Shown here: piece after piece, positions 10,710-20,795 of the stretch
How the letters are laid out: the number at the start of each line of letters is the position of its first letter
Numbering within the stretch: position 1 is the first letter of the stretch
NCBI GenBank assembly: GCA_004835665.1
Contig: RBKR01000012.1
Span: 1,364,001 to 1,428,000, forward strand
DNA length: 64,000 nucleotides
From: Phoma sp. XZ068
Lineage: Eukaryota > Ascomycota > Dothideomycetes > Pleosporales > Didymellaceae
Direction of reading: 5' to 3'
Notes under the pieces: generated by a model
Told to the model about the DNA's origin: nothing
Database searches by the model: none
What the model saw: only the letters and a program-made list of their open reading frames with translations
Program-made: the position numbers and the translations under genes

Positions 10710-12153
10710 ATGGCCCGCCCTTACGATTCTGTGAACGTTGAGCAACTCAAACGAGATGCCGACGAATGCCTATTGACATATGGCACTGCCTTTCATCCGG
10801 AAATCATTACTTCTACGGACGGAATTTACATGGAGACACAAAGTGGGCACAGGATGATGGACTTCACATCGGTTTGTACCGCGCCTTTCGGAAACTCGCA
10901 CGGAGAGCTGATAGAAACAGGGTCAAATGTCCACGTTGATTGGGCACGGGCATCCAGAGGTTGTAAAGGTCATCAACGACCATGCACAACATCTTGATCA
11001 TCTTTTCAGCGGCATGATCAGCCCTCCAGTCATCAGCCTTGCCAAGCGATTGACTGGTGCTGCACCAGCTGGTCTTGATAAGGCTTTCTTCCTCAGCACT
11101 GGTGGCGAGAGTAACGAGGCTGCTATTCGACTTGCCAAGTTTTTCACGGGAAAGTTTGAAATTGTTGGACTGGCAGCTTCATGGCATGGCATGACCGGTG
11201 CATCACTTGGTGCGCAATACCACGCCGGCCGATCCGGTTATGGACCAAACATGATTGGCAATCTTGCGCTGCCCACACCCAACTCGTATCGTTCGATATT
11301 TAGACACCCCGACGGCTCGCACGATTGGAGGACCGAGCTGGACTACGGATTCGACTTCTTGGACAAGCAATCATGTGGCTCACTCGCTGCGGTCATTATT
11401 GAACCCATCTTGTCCAGTGGCGGCATGCTTGAACTACCTCCAGGCTACCTGAAAGCGCTGAAGAAGCACTGTGAAGCGAGAGGCATGCTCCTCATTGTGG
11501 ACGAAGCACAAACAGCGCTTGGAAGAGCTGGAGACATGTTCGCCTTCATGCATCACCCGGAAGACGATGGCGTAGTACCGGATATTGTCACACTCAGCAA
11601 AACGCTCGGCAATGGTATTCCACTCAGCGCAGTATTGACGTCCAACAAGATTGCACAACACGCGAAGGAGAATAACTTCCTCTTCTACACCACGCATATC
11701 AACGATCCTCTTCCAGCGGCTGTTGGCGACAAAGTCCTTGAGATTGTCATTCGAGATGACCTTTGCGCCCGATCAAAGCGACTCGGCATCAAGCTGCAAG
11801 CCGGTCTTAGACATCTACAGTCAAGGTACGGGTGCATTGGCGATGTGCGTGGCCGCGGTCTGATGGGAGGTATGGAGATTGTGGGAGATCGGAAAACCAA
11901 GGTCGGTGCCCCAGAAGTCGGTGCGGCTGTATCGAACAAGATGATGGAAATGGGGCTGTGGGCACAGCTTGCTACAATGGCATCATTTGGTGGCGTGTTC
12001 CGTATTGCGCCGCCCATTACGGTCACAGAAGAACAGCTCGACCTTGCCCTAGCTATTATCGAAGAAGCGCTAAGGACGACGCCGGGCACAATGCCACTCT
12101 ACCATGACGAAACACCATCACGGGATTCGACGCTGGAGGCAGCAAGGCTCTGA
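10710..12153 (+). CDS. 2,2-dialkylglycine decarboxylase (class III PLP aminotransferase fold)
   Basis: Two exons, 10710-10871 and 10921-12153, total 1395 nt (464 aa). Removing the 49-nt intron restores DFTSGQMSTLIGHGHPE across the junction. The protein follows the bacterial dialkylglycine decarboxylase pattern closely: Gln56 in SGQMS and Trp142 in SWHGMTG (equivalents of the bacterial Gln52/Trp138 that set decarboxylation chemistry), EPILSSGG, Asp248 in DEAQT and the PLP lysine Lys281 in LSKTLGNG, then YTTH(I)NDPLPAAVG and GDVRGRGL. The reaction decarboxylates alpha-aminoisobutyrate or isovaline to a ketone plus CO2, then transaminates pyruvate to alanine. Plain GABA or ornithine aminotransferases lack the SGQMS motif. 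No mitochondrial targeting peptide is obvious. An upstream TTG in frame at 10698 is unlikely to be the start because the ATG at 10710 is close by. Confidence 0.9.
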
Positions 12154-12356
12154 GCTGATATGGTGTTTATTACTTTTGCTGCATTATCATGTAGCTTTAT
12201 CGACTAAGTGTTGTTGTTTTCGATGTCAATCCATGACATAGGACTTGAATACCATACGCTTGTCCCGAAATTTTGGACCCTCTTCGAAATTTTCCACACC
12301 CCATGCCTAATCCCATCACCAGTCTTGCGTTGAATTTTTGCTTGAGCTCACTCCGG

Positions 12357-13367
12357 TCACCTAGCTCCGCAGACACTCTGAATTCTCCTCTTGAATGCGC
12401 GAAGTTCACCCACCTCATTCTGCGATAGCTGAAGTTCCTGCTCAAGCCTGTTTCGGGAACCTTCAAGGTCCACCATCTGCCGCTTCAATTGTTCATTTTC
12501 GTCGCTCAGCACCTTCTCATATTCATGTGACTGCGCCAGTTCTTTGTTCAATTGCTGGTTCTCCAACATCAGAGCATCATTTTTGGTGTCGACTTGGTTG
12601 CGAATAAGTTTCATCATCTTCTGATACTCGGCAAACTGTTTCAAGTCAGCATTATCCTCTTAAAGAGATTTGTGAAGCCGTCTTACGCTGTCATCGTCCT
12701 TGTGCTTTTCGCTGGCCCTGGGCATATTCAGTGTTAGGCTTCTACTGCTATAAGATTCCTGACACACTCGAATTCTCTTGGTCCCCCTCAATTTGCTGCT
12801 CACTGCCTTCTGCCGCGTCCTTGTACTCATCCTCATCGATGTAATGTTTTCGTGTCGGGCGAACTTCGTGCTCAGCAATTGTCTTGAGCTTCCATAGAGG
12901 TTCTCTGAATTGCTGTAGGGCGACTGTGCCAACATTCACGCATGCATCCCTGGAAGCTGCGAGCTGAGGCTCGGAGAGCTTGAGTCTCGTGATGCATCCC
13001 ATGAGCAAGAAGTAGTACAACACAAGAGTCTGAATACGCGCCAAGACCGGCGTAACGTGATAACTTGTCACAGCCACAGAGCCGAAGGGGTGTACAAGTT
13101 CGATTTTAAGGACTGCTTCCCGGGGAAGAATGGTGTCCTCGCCTATGCAATAGTGCACTGCTTCAGGGTCTATCGTTCTGATTTGCTGTTGATGTACGCC
13201 CAAACGCGATGTTGCTGCCCTGAACACGGCCCATACAGTAAGGGAATGTAACCCATATGGATGAGCTGCGGAATGGTCATCACCAGAAGCTTAGAGTGGT
13301 CGATCTCGACATTGAATGTCTGCGCATCAGGCAGCTGACTAAGGTCGCGCCTAAACTTGAGCCTCAT
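12357..13367 (-). CDS. Hypothetical protein with C-terminal coiled coil (tentative exon structure)
   Basis: I do not recognise the family. A tentative model uses exons 13367-13237, 13177-12766 and 12635-12357 (822 nt, 273 aa). The first intron (59 nt) keeps frame and joins ..YIPLL to TIDPEAVHYC. The second (130 nt) is less certain and could instead be two shorter introns. The central part has a hydrophobic stretch (QTLVLYYFLLMGC) and an acidic tail (DEDEYKDAAEG). The last 90 residues form a clear heptad coiled coil rich in Gln, Glu, Leu and Lys (LENQQLNKELAQ, LKRQMVDLE). The true start may lie further upstream: another ATG frame at about 13472 could be an upstream exon. It converges with the decarboxylase gene, about 200 bp away. 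Confidence 0.42.
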
Positions 13368-13648
13368 CTCTGACTGAACCTGAAGCTCCTGAGAATGTAC
13401 CAAGAGGACGTTCCAAGGGCGTTCTTTTCGTAGCGGCTGTCAATGGCATGTTGTTTGATTGTGTCAGACCCATGTTTGAAGGGTTTGGCTCAAGTAGTCG
13501 GATTGCGGTGCCGTTGTTTCTATCGTAAAATTATGATTATATGAATATATCATGAATGAAGTGAGAGTGGATCTGTAGTTACGCAAGAGTGAGAGAGGGT
13601 GGAGCAATCGATAAGTCTGGTATTTTCTTTCACCTCAAGCTCCGCCTA

Positions 13649-13906
13649 CTACTCTCCACGATACAACTGATCCCATAAACCCTTTGTGGGATCTAAATTC
13701 TTTGGCATCGACCTCTTGATCTCCTTCTCGCGCGACAAACACTCAGGACACCACTCCTTGCTCTCCGTAGTCTCGCGGACTACTTTACCACACTGGTGCT
13801 GAATGGTGTGATGCTGGGCGTTGCAACATAATGTAAACGGTGTCACAATGTCGAGCAACACGTGGCGGTCGGGACAGGAGTATTTAATCAAATTGCGGAA
13901 ACACAT
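13649..13906 (-). CDS. Small Cys-rich hypothetical protein
   Basis: An 85-residue frame starting at the ATG 13906-13904. It begins MCFRNLIKYSCPDRHVLL and has cysteines at regular places: one in the KYSCPD segment, LCCNAQHH, HQCGKVV and EWCPECLSREKE. The pattern CC..H.H..C...C-x2-C suggests a small zinc ribbon. Such short MC-starting proteins are common and uncharacterised in filamentous ascomycetes. The frame stays open further upstream, but that extension is low complexity, so I prefer the internal ATG. No function is proposed. Confidence 0.5.
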   Translation of the reverse strand: MCFRNLIKYSCPDRHVLLDIVTPFTLCCNAQHHTIQHQCGKVVRETTESKEWCPECLSREKEIKRSMPKNLDPTKGLWDQLYRGE

Positions 13907-14788
13907 TTCGTCTGTGTTAGTGATGCGTATGCTGTTAGAGTTTGGTGTGCAGGAGATGCTCTTGGGATATTTTGTATGTATATATTTGCACACATACATA
14001 CATACCTATTTTAATGTACGTTCGGTGGAATTTTATTTCACAGAAGACAAACTCACAGAACAAGAGCTCACAGATCGCAAACTCACACTCCCGTACTCAC
14101 ACTCCATAGGCACGAACTCATTCAATACTCCGCTTCCACGACCATCCACACACCCTTCCCATCACCTAGCTGATCCTCACTTCCACGTTGCACATGCACA
14201 TCCGTGAACGACGTGAACTTATGATTCACCCGTAAGTCACACCACACCTCTTACACGCATCGACATGCCCCTCATATCTATCGACATGTCCCTCCACCAC
14301 TCGACAGTGGTTCAGCCACTAAGCACCTGCATCGCAGCAGTGAAAGCAGTTAGGAAAGCATATCACGAGGCACTAAACTTCAGCTTTGTTGTTGTCGTCT
14401 TCCCTTTCCTCTGCAATAATGTAGTCCACAATCAATGCCACACCACACACAACCCCTTCGTACCCGCAACGCTAATGTCTCGGCGCAACGGCAATGAACG
14501 TTCATTCTGCTATTATTTTAAATGGCCAACGCAGTGGTAAGTCTTCACAATAACAATCCCAGCACGCAGAATCCACTCGAAAAATCACAGAATATAAACG
14601 ACGTACTTCTACCAATCCGATCTCCATTCACTGGTTATAAACGAGGCGCGCGCAGGCGCAGCCCCAAGTTAAAATATATATACAACAGAAACTCCGCCAC
14701 TTCTCCTTCCACCTCTCACCCCTCTTCATCTCAAGTGCACATTCAACGCAGAAACCAGTCAGCAGCCGGTCCCAGCATCTCAGCCCGC
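13907..14788. other. Intergenic region with short simple repeats
   Basis: It contains a CATA-type run near 13992-14004 and a 15-bp imperfect tandem repeat at 14046-14105 (listed separately). Open frames here are low complexity and overlap on both strands, so I call no gene. Confidence 0.45.
14046..14105. repeat. Imperfect 15-bp tandem repeat, about four copies
   Basis: Four successive 15-mers align: gacaaactcacagaa, caagagctcacagat, cgcaaactcacactc and ccgtactcacactcc. All share a CTCACA/CTCACT core at the same phase. No function is evident. Confidence 0.6.
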
Positions 14789-15531
14789 TTAAGCGCAGTT
14801 AACCTTGATGTTCGCGTTGCCGCTGGAGAAGTAGCCCTCAGTCGCAACAATCTGGTAGTTGTGGGAGCCCAACTTCATGCCCTTGGCAGCCCAGGCGTCA
14901 AAGTGCGTCTTCATGTTTACAGAGCCGCTGCTGCGCTTGTTGGCGCGCACTGACCAGTACTGCTGGAAGGTCTTAGTGCCTTCGATGGAAGGAGCGTTGT
15001 TGCGCTGGGTTTGGGCGATCTTGTAGGAGGAGCCGTCGGAGGTGACAGAGCCCTTGACGGTGGCTTGCGAGGAGGGGTCGTAGGTGCCGAAGTTCTCGAC
15101 GACGTAGTATTCGATCAGGGGGTTCTTGGTCCAGCCGTAGATGGCGAGGTAGGAGTTGCCGTTGGGGTTGTAGGTGCCGGAGTAGGTGATGGTGCTGGGA
15201 AAACGTTAGTGGGTTGTTTGAAGTTGGTATATCTGGGAGAGAGAGTGACGTACCGTGCGGCACCGGGGTTCCAGCCCTTTCCTCCAACAAGGTTGCCACC
15301 GGTCTTCCAGCTGACGCTGTAGCTGCCGCCGGCGCCGTTGGTGTAGGTAGCCTCAGCACCGCCGTCGGTCCACCAGCTGTAGAAGCAGCCGTTGTGGGTT
15401 CCCTGGGAAGAGGGAGTACCGGCACGTGCAGTCAATGCACCCATGGAGCGAGTAGCAAGGTCAGTGACCGGCGCAGCCATGGCACCGGAGGCCGCAACAG
15501 CGGCAGTGAAGATGGATGTGAAAGAGACCAT
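14789..15531 (-). CDS. Endo-1,4-beta-xylanase, glycoside hydrolase family GH11
   Basis: Two exons, 15531-15254 and 15194-14789, total 684 nt (227 aa). The 59-nt intron (GTACGT...CCCAG) removes a frame break and joins ..GAAR to TITYSGTYNPNG. A signal peptide (MVSFTSIFTAAVAASGAMA) and a short propeptide precede the mature GH11 jelly-roll. Family motifs are complete: YSWWTDGG, YSVSWKTGGN(L)VGGKGW, YYVVENFGTYDP (nucleophile Glu after LIEYY) and VATEGYFSSG (acid/base Glu). It is secreted and cleaves xylan backbones in plant cell walls. No carbohydrate-binding module follows. Upstream sequence carries a GGCTAAA motif and carbon-repression-like CTGGGG/CCCCGG motifs, consistent with XlnR and CreA control. 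Confidence 0.96.
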
Positions 15532-17615
15532 TTTGAAGATCGAGTTATGAAAGTTGTTGGTAGAATGGACGTGCGGTGGAGTGAGCGAATGACCGTGGTG
15601 GGAGACTTCTGGGAGGGCGAGCTAACATCCTCTTATACATTTCATCCATGTGGATCTCGAGTAGGATACTCGTCTTGAAAGCCAGGTCTGGCTCGCATGG
15701 ACGATGAGCGCATGGTCCTGGAGCACACGGTCGTCTATCGGATTCTAGCCAAGATGGGGTGAACAGCCGGAACTATAGAATTAATATCCTCTGCTTGGCT
15801 GGTACGGTCCGCTCCCACAAAATACTTCAAAGTACCGCCAATCACAGCTGGGAGATCCTGAAAGTCGAGGTAATTGTTTTCATGCCTGCGTTGTGGTTGG
15901 CGCATTGTTCTGAAACAATCCCCCCGGCCAAGGCTGTGCGAGCAATTAAGGAGAGATGTTTCAATCTCACGGTCCCCGGGCTTTCTTCCGGCATGACCCA
16001 TCCGTGACCAATCCAACTCTTCAATGTTTGTATTGCCTCTTGGGTCAAAGACACGGTTCGTTAGACGGCTAAAAGACCTTGTGGTAATCTGGGGTGCAGG
16101 CTATGGAAAACAAGGCTGCGGGTCATGATGGCATTGTGGCGATTGCGATGGTTTACAAGGGATGTGGGTCCGTCGGCACGCCTGAGTAATGTGGAGCGGA
16201 GAATGGCAGAAGTTGAGTTAGGCTGCGCCTGTCACTTCATGCGCTACCGGCGCGGCAGATGAAAGGGACGTGGCACCTACAATTGCACCACAAAACGAAA
16301 CAGCGCCCCACCCCAACAAGCGCAATAGGGAGGACTACTCACTACTGAGCCAAGTACCATCACCTTGATGAAATCGCTTTCTCATCGCGACCGCGTTCTA
16401 TTCTACAGCCCGGGTCTGGCGATGGTAAGTGCAGAGGATCTCGGAAAATTCCAGACGGCGGCATGCACCCCACACGCACCCCACAGTCATCCTTCCGCTC
16501 CACTGCGCCGCCAAGACCTCTTCTTCAGTCTTGTCCCGCCGGCAGAAAGGGTGTAAGGAGCTTACTTCAGCCGCAGGGCTTGGGCAAAGAGAAAGCAATC
16601 TCAGTTGGACAATCTCAGGTCTATTGGTTTCAACTTGATGTTGGGTGTTTATTGATGTTGTGATGGTTTGGAGATACTGCATACAAGGTGAAGTGGGAGA
16701 ATGTGGCGTTGTCGCGCCTGATGAGTTCCTTTGATTCTTCCACTGGAAGGTCCATTGACTGTGTCGCGGACGGTCCCGGCCTAGAGTGGCGGTAATGCAG
16801 TATTGAAGTGAAGGAGAAAGACCGAATCGATGCAGTATGTGACCTCCTGGTATCCGGTTCTGAGTGGTGATGACGCTCTTGCCGCGAAACATCTCCAGCC
16901 CCATCGCCAATCCTCGCCCCCTATTGAGTTTCACGTTTCCTGTTTGACAGCGATCCGCCCGATCCGCAGTAGATGATAGTTGCTAGCATGCCGAGATTCC
17001 TGCATTGTTTCGGTGAGACCGATAATAGTATCAAGAAGGCCAGATATAGTTATCTTGCTCATCCTCCAATATGAATGAATGTACCACGACAGGGTGGTCA
17101 TTGCCTCAGGTGGTTTGCGTCAACGTCGATGAGGTCCAGGACGTCCAGCACCATAGCTTGATGTTGGTTGACAATCAAACGTGGTGCATGCATGGCATGA
17201 TCTCATTCCAGATGTGCTCGACCATAGTCTTGATCGTACTGGACTGACTCTCCAAGAGATTGAAGGTCGAACCCGGCGGCGTGGCTGCGTAAAATGTTGA
17301 AAGATCTAGATGGCTATGTCTGCAACGCTCGTAGACGCATGCAGATTAGATGCACAATCAGTCAATTCGTTGCACGAGGGGTATCAGGCTGATCATGCTT
17401 GATATCCCTGCCAGACATGACTGCAGTCGAAGGCGGTGGTTAAAAGGTTGACTAGTCAGAGCAAGGAGCCGCATCCACGGGTGTCTGCAAATGCGTTTCC
17501 AAGCCCGGAAAACCCTGGCGCAGGCGATCTTGTATCCTGTCACCTTGGAATTCGTCTCATTTTCGAGCCGTCCAAGGGTGAAGGGACGAGAGGGGAGTTA
17601 GACACGACCCATTTC
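15532..17615. other. Xylanase promoter and intergenic region
   Basis: The xylanase-proximal part holds GGCTAAA at 16067-16073, the motif described for the xylanase activator XlnR, about 540 bp upstream of the start. CTGGGG near 16089 and CCCCGG near 15975 fit the CreA consensus SYGGRG. Further right, open frames overlap on both strands without recognisable domains, so I see no supported gene. Confidence 0.4.
16067..16073 (+). promoter_or_regulatory. XlnR/Xyr1-type motif GGCTAAA upstream of the xylanase gene
   Basis: An exact GGCTAAA sits about 540 bp before the GH11 start. The motif is known as the xylanase-activator binding site in Aspergillus. Occupancy here is inference. Confidence 0.4.
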
Positions 17616-18216
17616 TCACTCGCTCATCTCCTCGCTCTCGTCACCCTGGTCAACAACAGCGAGCACATCCTCCCTCTTCCTCTCTTTTTCCACGCTCTTC
17701 TCAACACTGTTGAGCATAGGGTCAGCTCCCCTGCCTTCCCACGCTTTTGCTCTCTTGACGATTTGCCGACTCCTGCGAATGACCTCCTCCTCAGCCTTCC
17801 TGATGGTGCCGCTGACTCTAAGAACTCTGCATACGACCGGCGTGTCGATCCTCGGTAGCTTTGTGACGTATGTGAGAGCTGCCCACACCATCTCGTAGTG
17901 GTCGCGCGGGCAGCGGATTATGGCGGTGGAGGTGGCGGGCGAGTAGTAGTTGACTGCTGTGAGTCAATGTTTACTGAACACGAATTATGGGATAATTGTA
18001 CACACCTTTGAGACTACTTGAGACCATTCCACTGCCGTAGTCGCCGTACAAGTCTTCTACTGCGTCGCGGAGCAGGCGCACCAGCGCGCCGGCGTTGAAT
18101 GCATCTGGTGTTGGGGCGTGGATCTGTACGAGGTCGGGGAGAGCAGTGCGTGATGTCGAGGACGGCTCAGGGTAGAGGAAGTTGACGACGAGGTACCGGA
18201 ACTTGACGCGCACCAT
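17616..18216 (-). CDS. POP5: RNase P/RNase MRP subunit Pop5
   Basis: Two exons, 18216-18006 and 17956-17616, total 552 nt (183 aa). The 49-nt intron joins ..GMVSSSLK to AVNYYSPATSTAIIRCPRD, a conserved Pop5 block. The protein starts MVRVKFRYLVVNFLYPEP, the canonical Pop5 beginning, and continues with the LRDAVEDLYGDYG helix and a YVTKLP..DTPVVCRVLRVSGTIRK region. It belongs to the protein part of nuclear RNase P and RNase MRP, which process tRNA 5' ends and rRNA. The C-terminal 45 residues are charged and less conserved. An in-frame ATG further upstream (18303) is unlikely, because MVRVKFRY is where the family begins. It is divergent from the SNARE gene. Confidence 0.93.
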
Positions 18217-18647
18217 CGTGGCTATATATTGTGTGTGCAATTGGTTTTGGAGTGTTTGAGCTGCGTAAGTGGTGTCGAGGTGAACAAGGTGAAAGTTGTC
18301 CAAAGAGCGTGTCGCAGGCCCAGTCTTTGTGTGCTAATCGCAAGCCTTTCTAAACGTTATCTCTCCCTTACAAACGGGTTTTACTAGTCATCCTGTTGTT
18401 GTCGCCAAAGTTCGAGGTAGCTCCAGTCCAGAGCTTCAGAAATTCTAGGCTCAGCCCTACGCGCCCACCAATCGCAACCTCGGTCCCCGCCCTAGCGCCA
18501 AGTATGACGCGCCTTGCCCGGCGCTGCATCCCCAGCTTTCTGCCTCCAGCAACCACAACAACCACGACAACACCGTCTGTACTCACCGGAGCCTCCCCTC
18601 GCCGCCTGAATATCTCCTACCCAGCTCACATCCACGAGACATCGAAC

Positions 18648-19488
18648 ATGGCGTCCTCGTCCTCTGCCACGCCGCTGCTCTAGTACGTCACCGCCCATTC
18701 GCACATCCACCACCAGCTAACATCTCCGAGCGCATGCATTGCCCACAACACAACCGTCCTCTCCGAACACACCGCCTCAGCCTCCTCAAATGCCAGCTCG
18801 CTCGTCTCGCTCGTCCTCCCCCGCCTTACCCACACCTCCAGCGCACACAAAACAATCGACCAATCCAAGGTCTTCATCCACGTCGTCACAAAGTCGCCCG
18901 CTGACTTCCCCTCCTCCGCCTCCTCCGCAGGCGGCCTCACCTTCCTTGTCATCGCCGAGCGCGACCTCGGCCAGCGCATCCCCTTCGGCTTCCTGACGAA
19001 CCTCGAGAAGAAGTTCTTCGATGCGTTCGACACGGAGACGACGAACTTTGCCGACCTGCCGCCCTACGGGTGTGCGTCTTTCAATGTTGCGCTGAAGAAG
19101 CTCATGGTCGAGCAGGGAGCCACGCAGGCAGGGCAGGCCGATGCGCTGAGGACTGCGCAGCGCGAGATTGAGGGCGTGCGGGAGATCATGACGGAGAACA
19201 TTGAGCGCGTGCTCGAGCGGGGCGAGCACATGTCTGTGCTAGTCGACAAGACAGGGCGGCTGGGCGACAACGCGCGGGACTTCAGGGTGCGCAGTCGGAC
19301 GTTGAAGAGGCGGATGTGGTGGAAGAATGTGAAGCTGATGGTGCTGTTGTGTCTGGTGGTTGTATTCTTGATTTACTTGTTCGTTGGGTTCGGGTGCGGA
19401 TTACCTGGTAAGTCTCACATCTCCATACTCAAACAATTGAGTTCAGTACTAACATACAACAGCCTGGGGAAGATGTCTACGCCACTGA
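18648..19488 (+). CDS. Longin-domain R-SNARE (VAMP7/Nyv1 type)
   Basis: Three exons, 18648-18682, 18731-19407 and 19463-19488, total 738 nt (245 aa). Intron 1 (48 nt, branch GCTAAC, acceptor GAG) removes a TAG and gives the longin start LLYACIAHNTTVLSEHT. Intron 2 joins GLP to AWGRCLRH. A longin domain fills about residues 10-135. A SNARE helix with the zero-layer arginine (VLERGEHMSVLVDKTGRL) lies at about 160-210, and one C-terminal membrane anchor (KLMVLLCLVVVFLIYLFVGF) follows. R-SNAREs of this type drive fusion at the vacuole or endosome. A Ser/Ala/Pro-rich insert in the longin domain is typical for filamentous fungi. Ykt6 is ruled out by the membrane anchor and the lack of a CAAX box. 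Confidence 0.9.
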
Positions 19489-20795
19489 GCCATCGCTAGC
19501 AATAATACCCTGTGGAGCCCCGGCTCCACAATCCTCGACTTTAGCACATCACAGCAAACATGTCAAGCGTAATGCACGGTTGGAAATCCCACTCGCAAGC
19601 GTCATCTTCATTCATTGTACACAACAGGGCGCGGCGTCCGGTGCTTCAAAACCAGTTTTACCATGTAAATGCACTTTTATTCCCTTCGTTCACGTACGCA
19701 TTCTGCAACATCTGCCGTGGGCTTGTCCTCTTTAGAGCCATTTTGTGCCTTTCGTGATGACTTGAACCATCTCGCCGTTAGGTCCATGTATCCCCAGTTC
19801 ATATGGCGGGCGCTCCTCAGCTATGCCAGGCTGTTGATACCAATTGTGTTGTAATCCGAGTCAAGTACCCTAACAAACAAATAAACGGATACAAAAAAGA
19901 GTATTTGGACTGTTGCTCCAAGTAAGCACTGACGTGAGGTGTGCGCGGCTCAACTTGGCAACATCACAAACCGAACCTCATAGACCTTTGCATACCCAAC
20001 ACTCGCACTACCTATTTAGGTACTTTAAGCCACATTTGGTGAATACGAGAATACCTTCTCGAAGCCCTCTCTTTCCGGTCCCTGCCAGGCATACCCAGCA
20101 CGTGGCTGAGTCCGGGGTTGGGCCGGCTTGGTGCCCAGCGTGGTTCTGCGATACCGGTGTGAACGGCGGAGGTCTTCAGCAATCTTGTTGTGTACCTCGT
20201 ATCGCGGTCACTATACTACCAAACTTGCCAAACTAGCTCCTATCATCGCAATACGACGCTTTGATTTATGTCCTTGAATCCTCATAATACCTAGGTAGGA
20301 AGCGCAATGGCATTGAGTGCTGTGATAAATCAGACTGTTCCTATGTACTGAATTTTATCGGAGGTGTTCGAGTTCAAGGTAAACACTCGACTCTGCATTG
20401 CGGCGTTCAGTCGGAGCAACTAAGCCTCCATGCGGGCTCCAATCGGAGCACTTGCGCTTCCAATTACGGCACCCCGTCATTATCCAGCTATGACCAAGAC
20501 TTGACTCGTGTTATCTACAGCGCAACGGCGCAAAGGCGACTTATCAGGCATTGGGCCTATGAACAGCGTGATTAGTCCTTTATACGCTCCTCCTATCTTG
20601 GGCTACTTCACGCGGGTCAGGGTACCTCCGGCAGGGCAAGGGTACCTGAGCGATGCGAAGATCTACTGAAGGCTCGGAGGAGCTTACCGAAATTGGGATT
20701 GCGGAGGTTGGTGATCTATAAGTAGGCTAGAGGTCCCTGGGATTCGGGACGCTGTCAATTGCGAGGTTGATATCTACGGGTGAATATTCGTCGCC
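19489..20795. other. Intergenic region, no supported gene
   Basis: About 1.3 kb. Open frames are short and unconserved. The last 100 bases form the promoter of the secreted dehydratase-like gene. I see no repeat or RNA gene. Confidence 0.5.

Noticed and set aside
16398..16934. Minus-strand frame of 178 codons upstream of the xylanase gene
   Set aside because: No conserved motif, start context or intron pattern; overlapping frames exist on the other strand.
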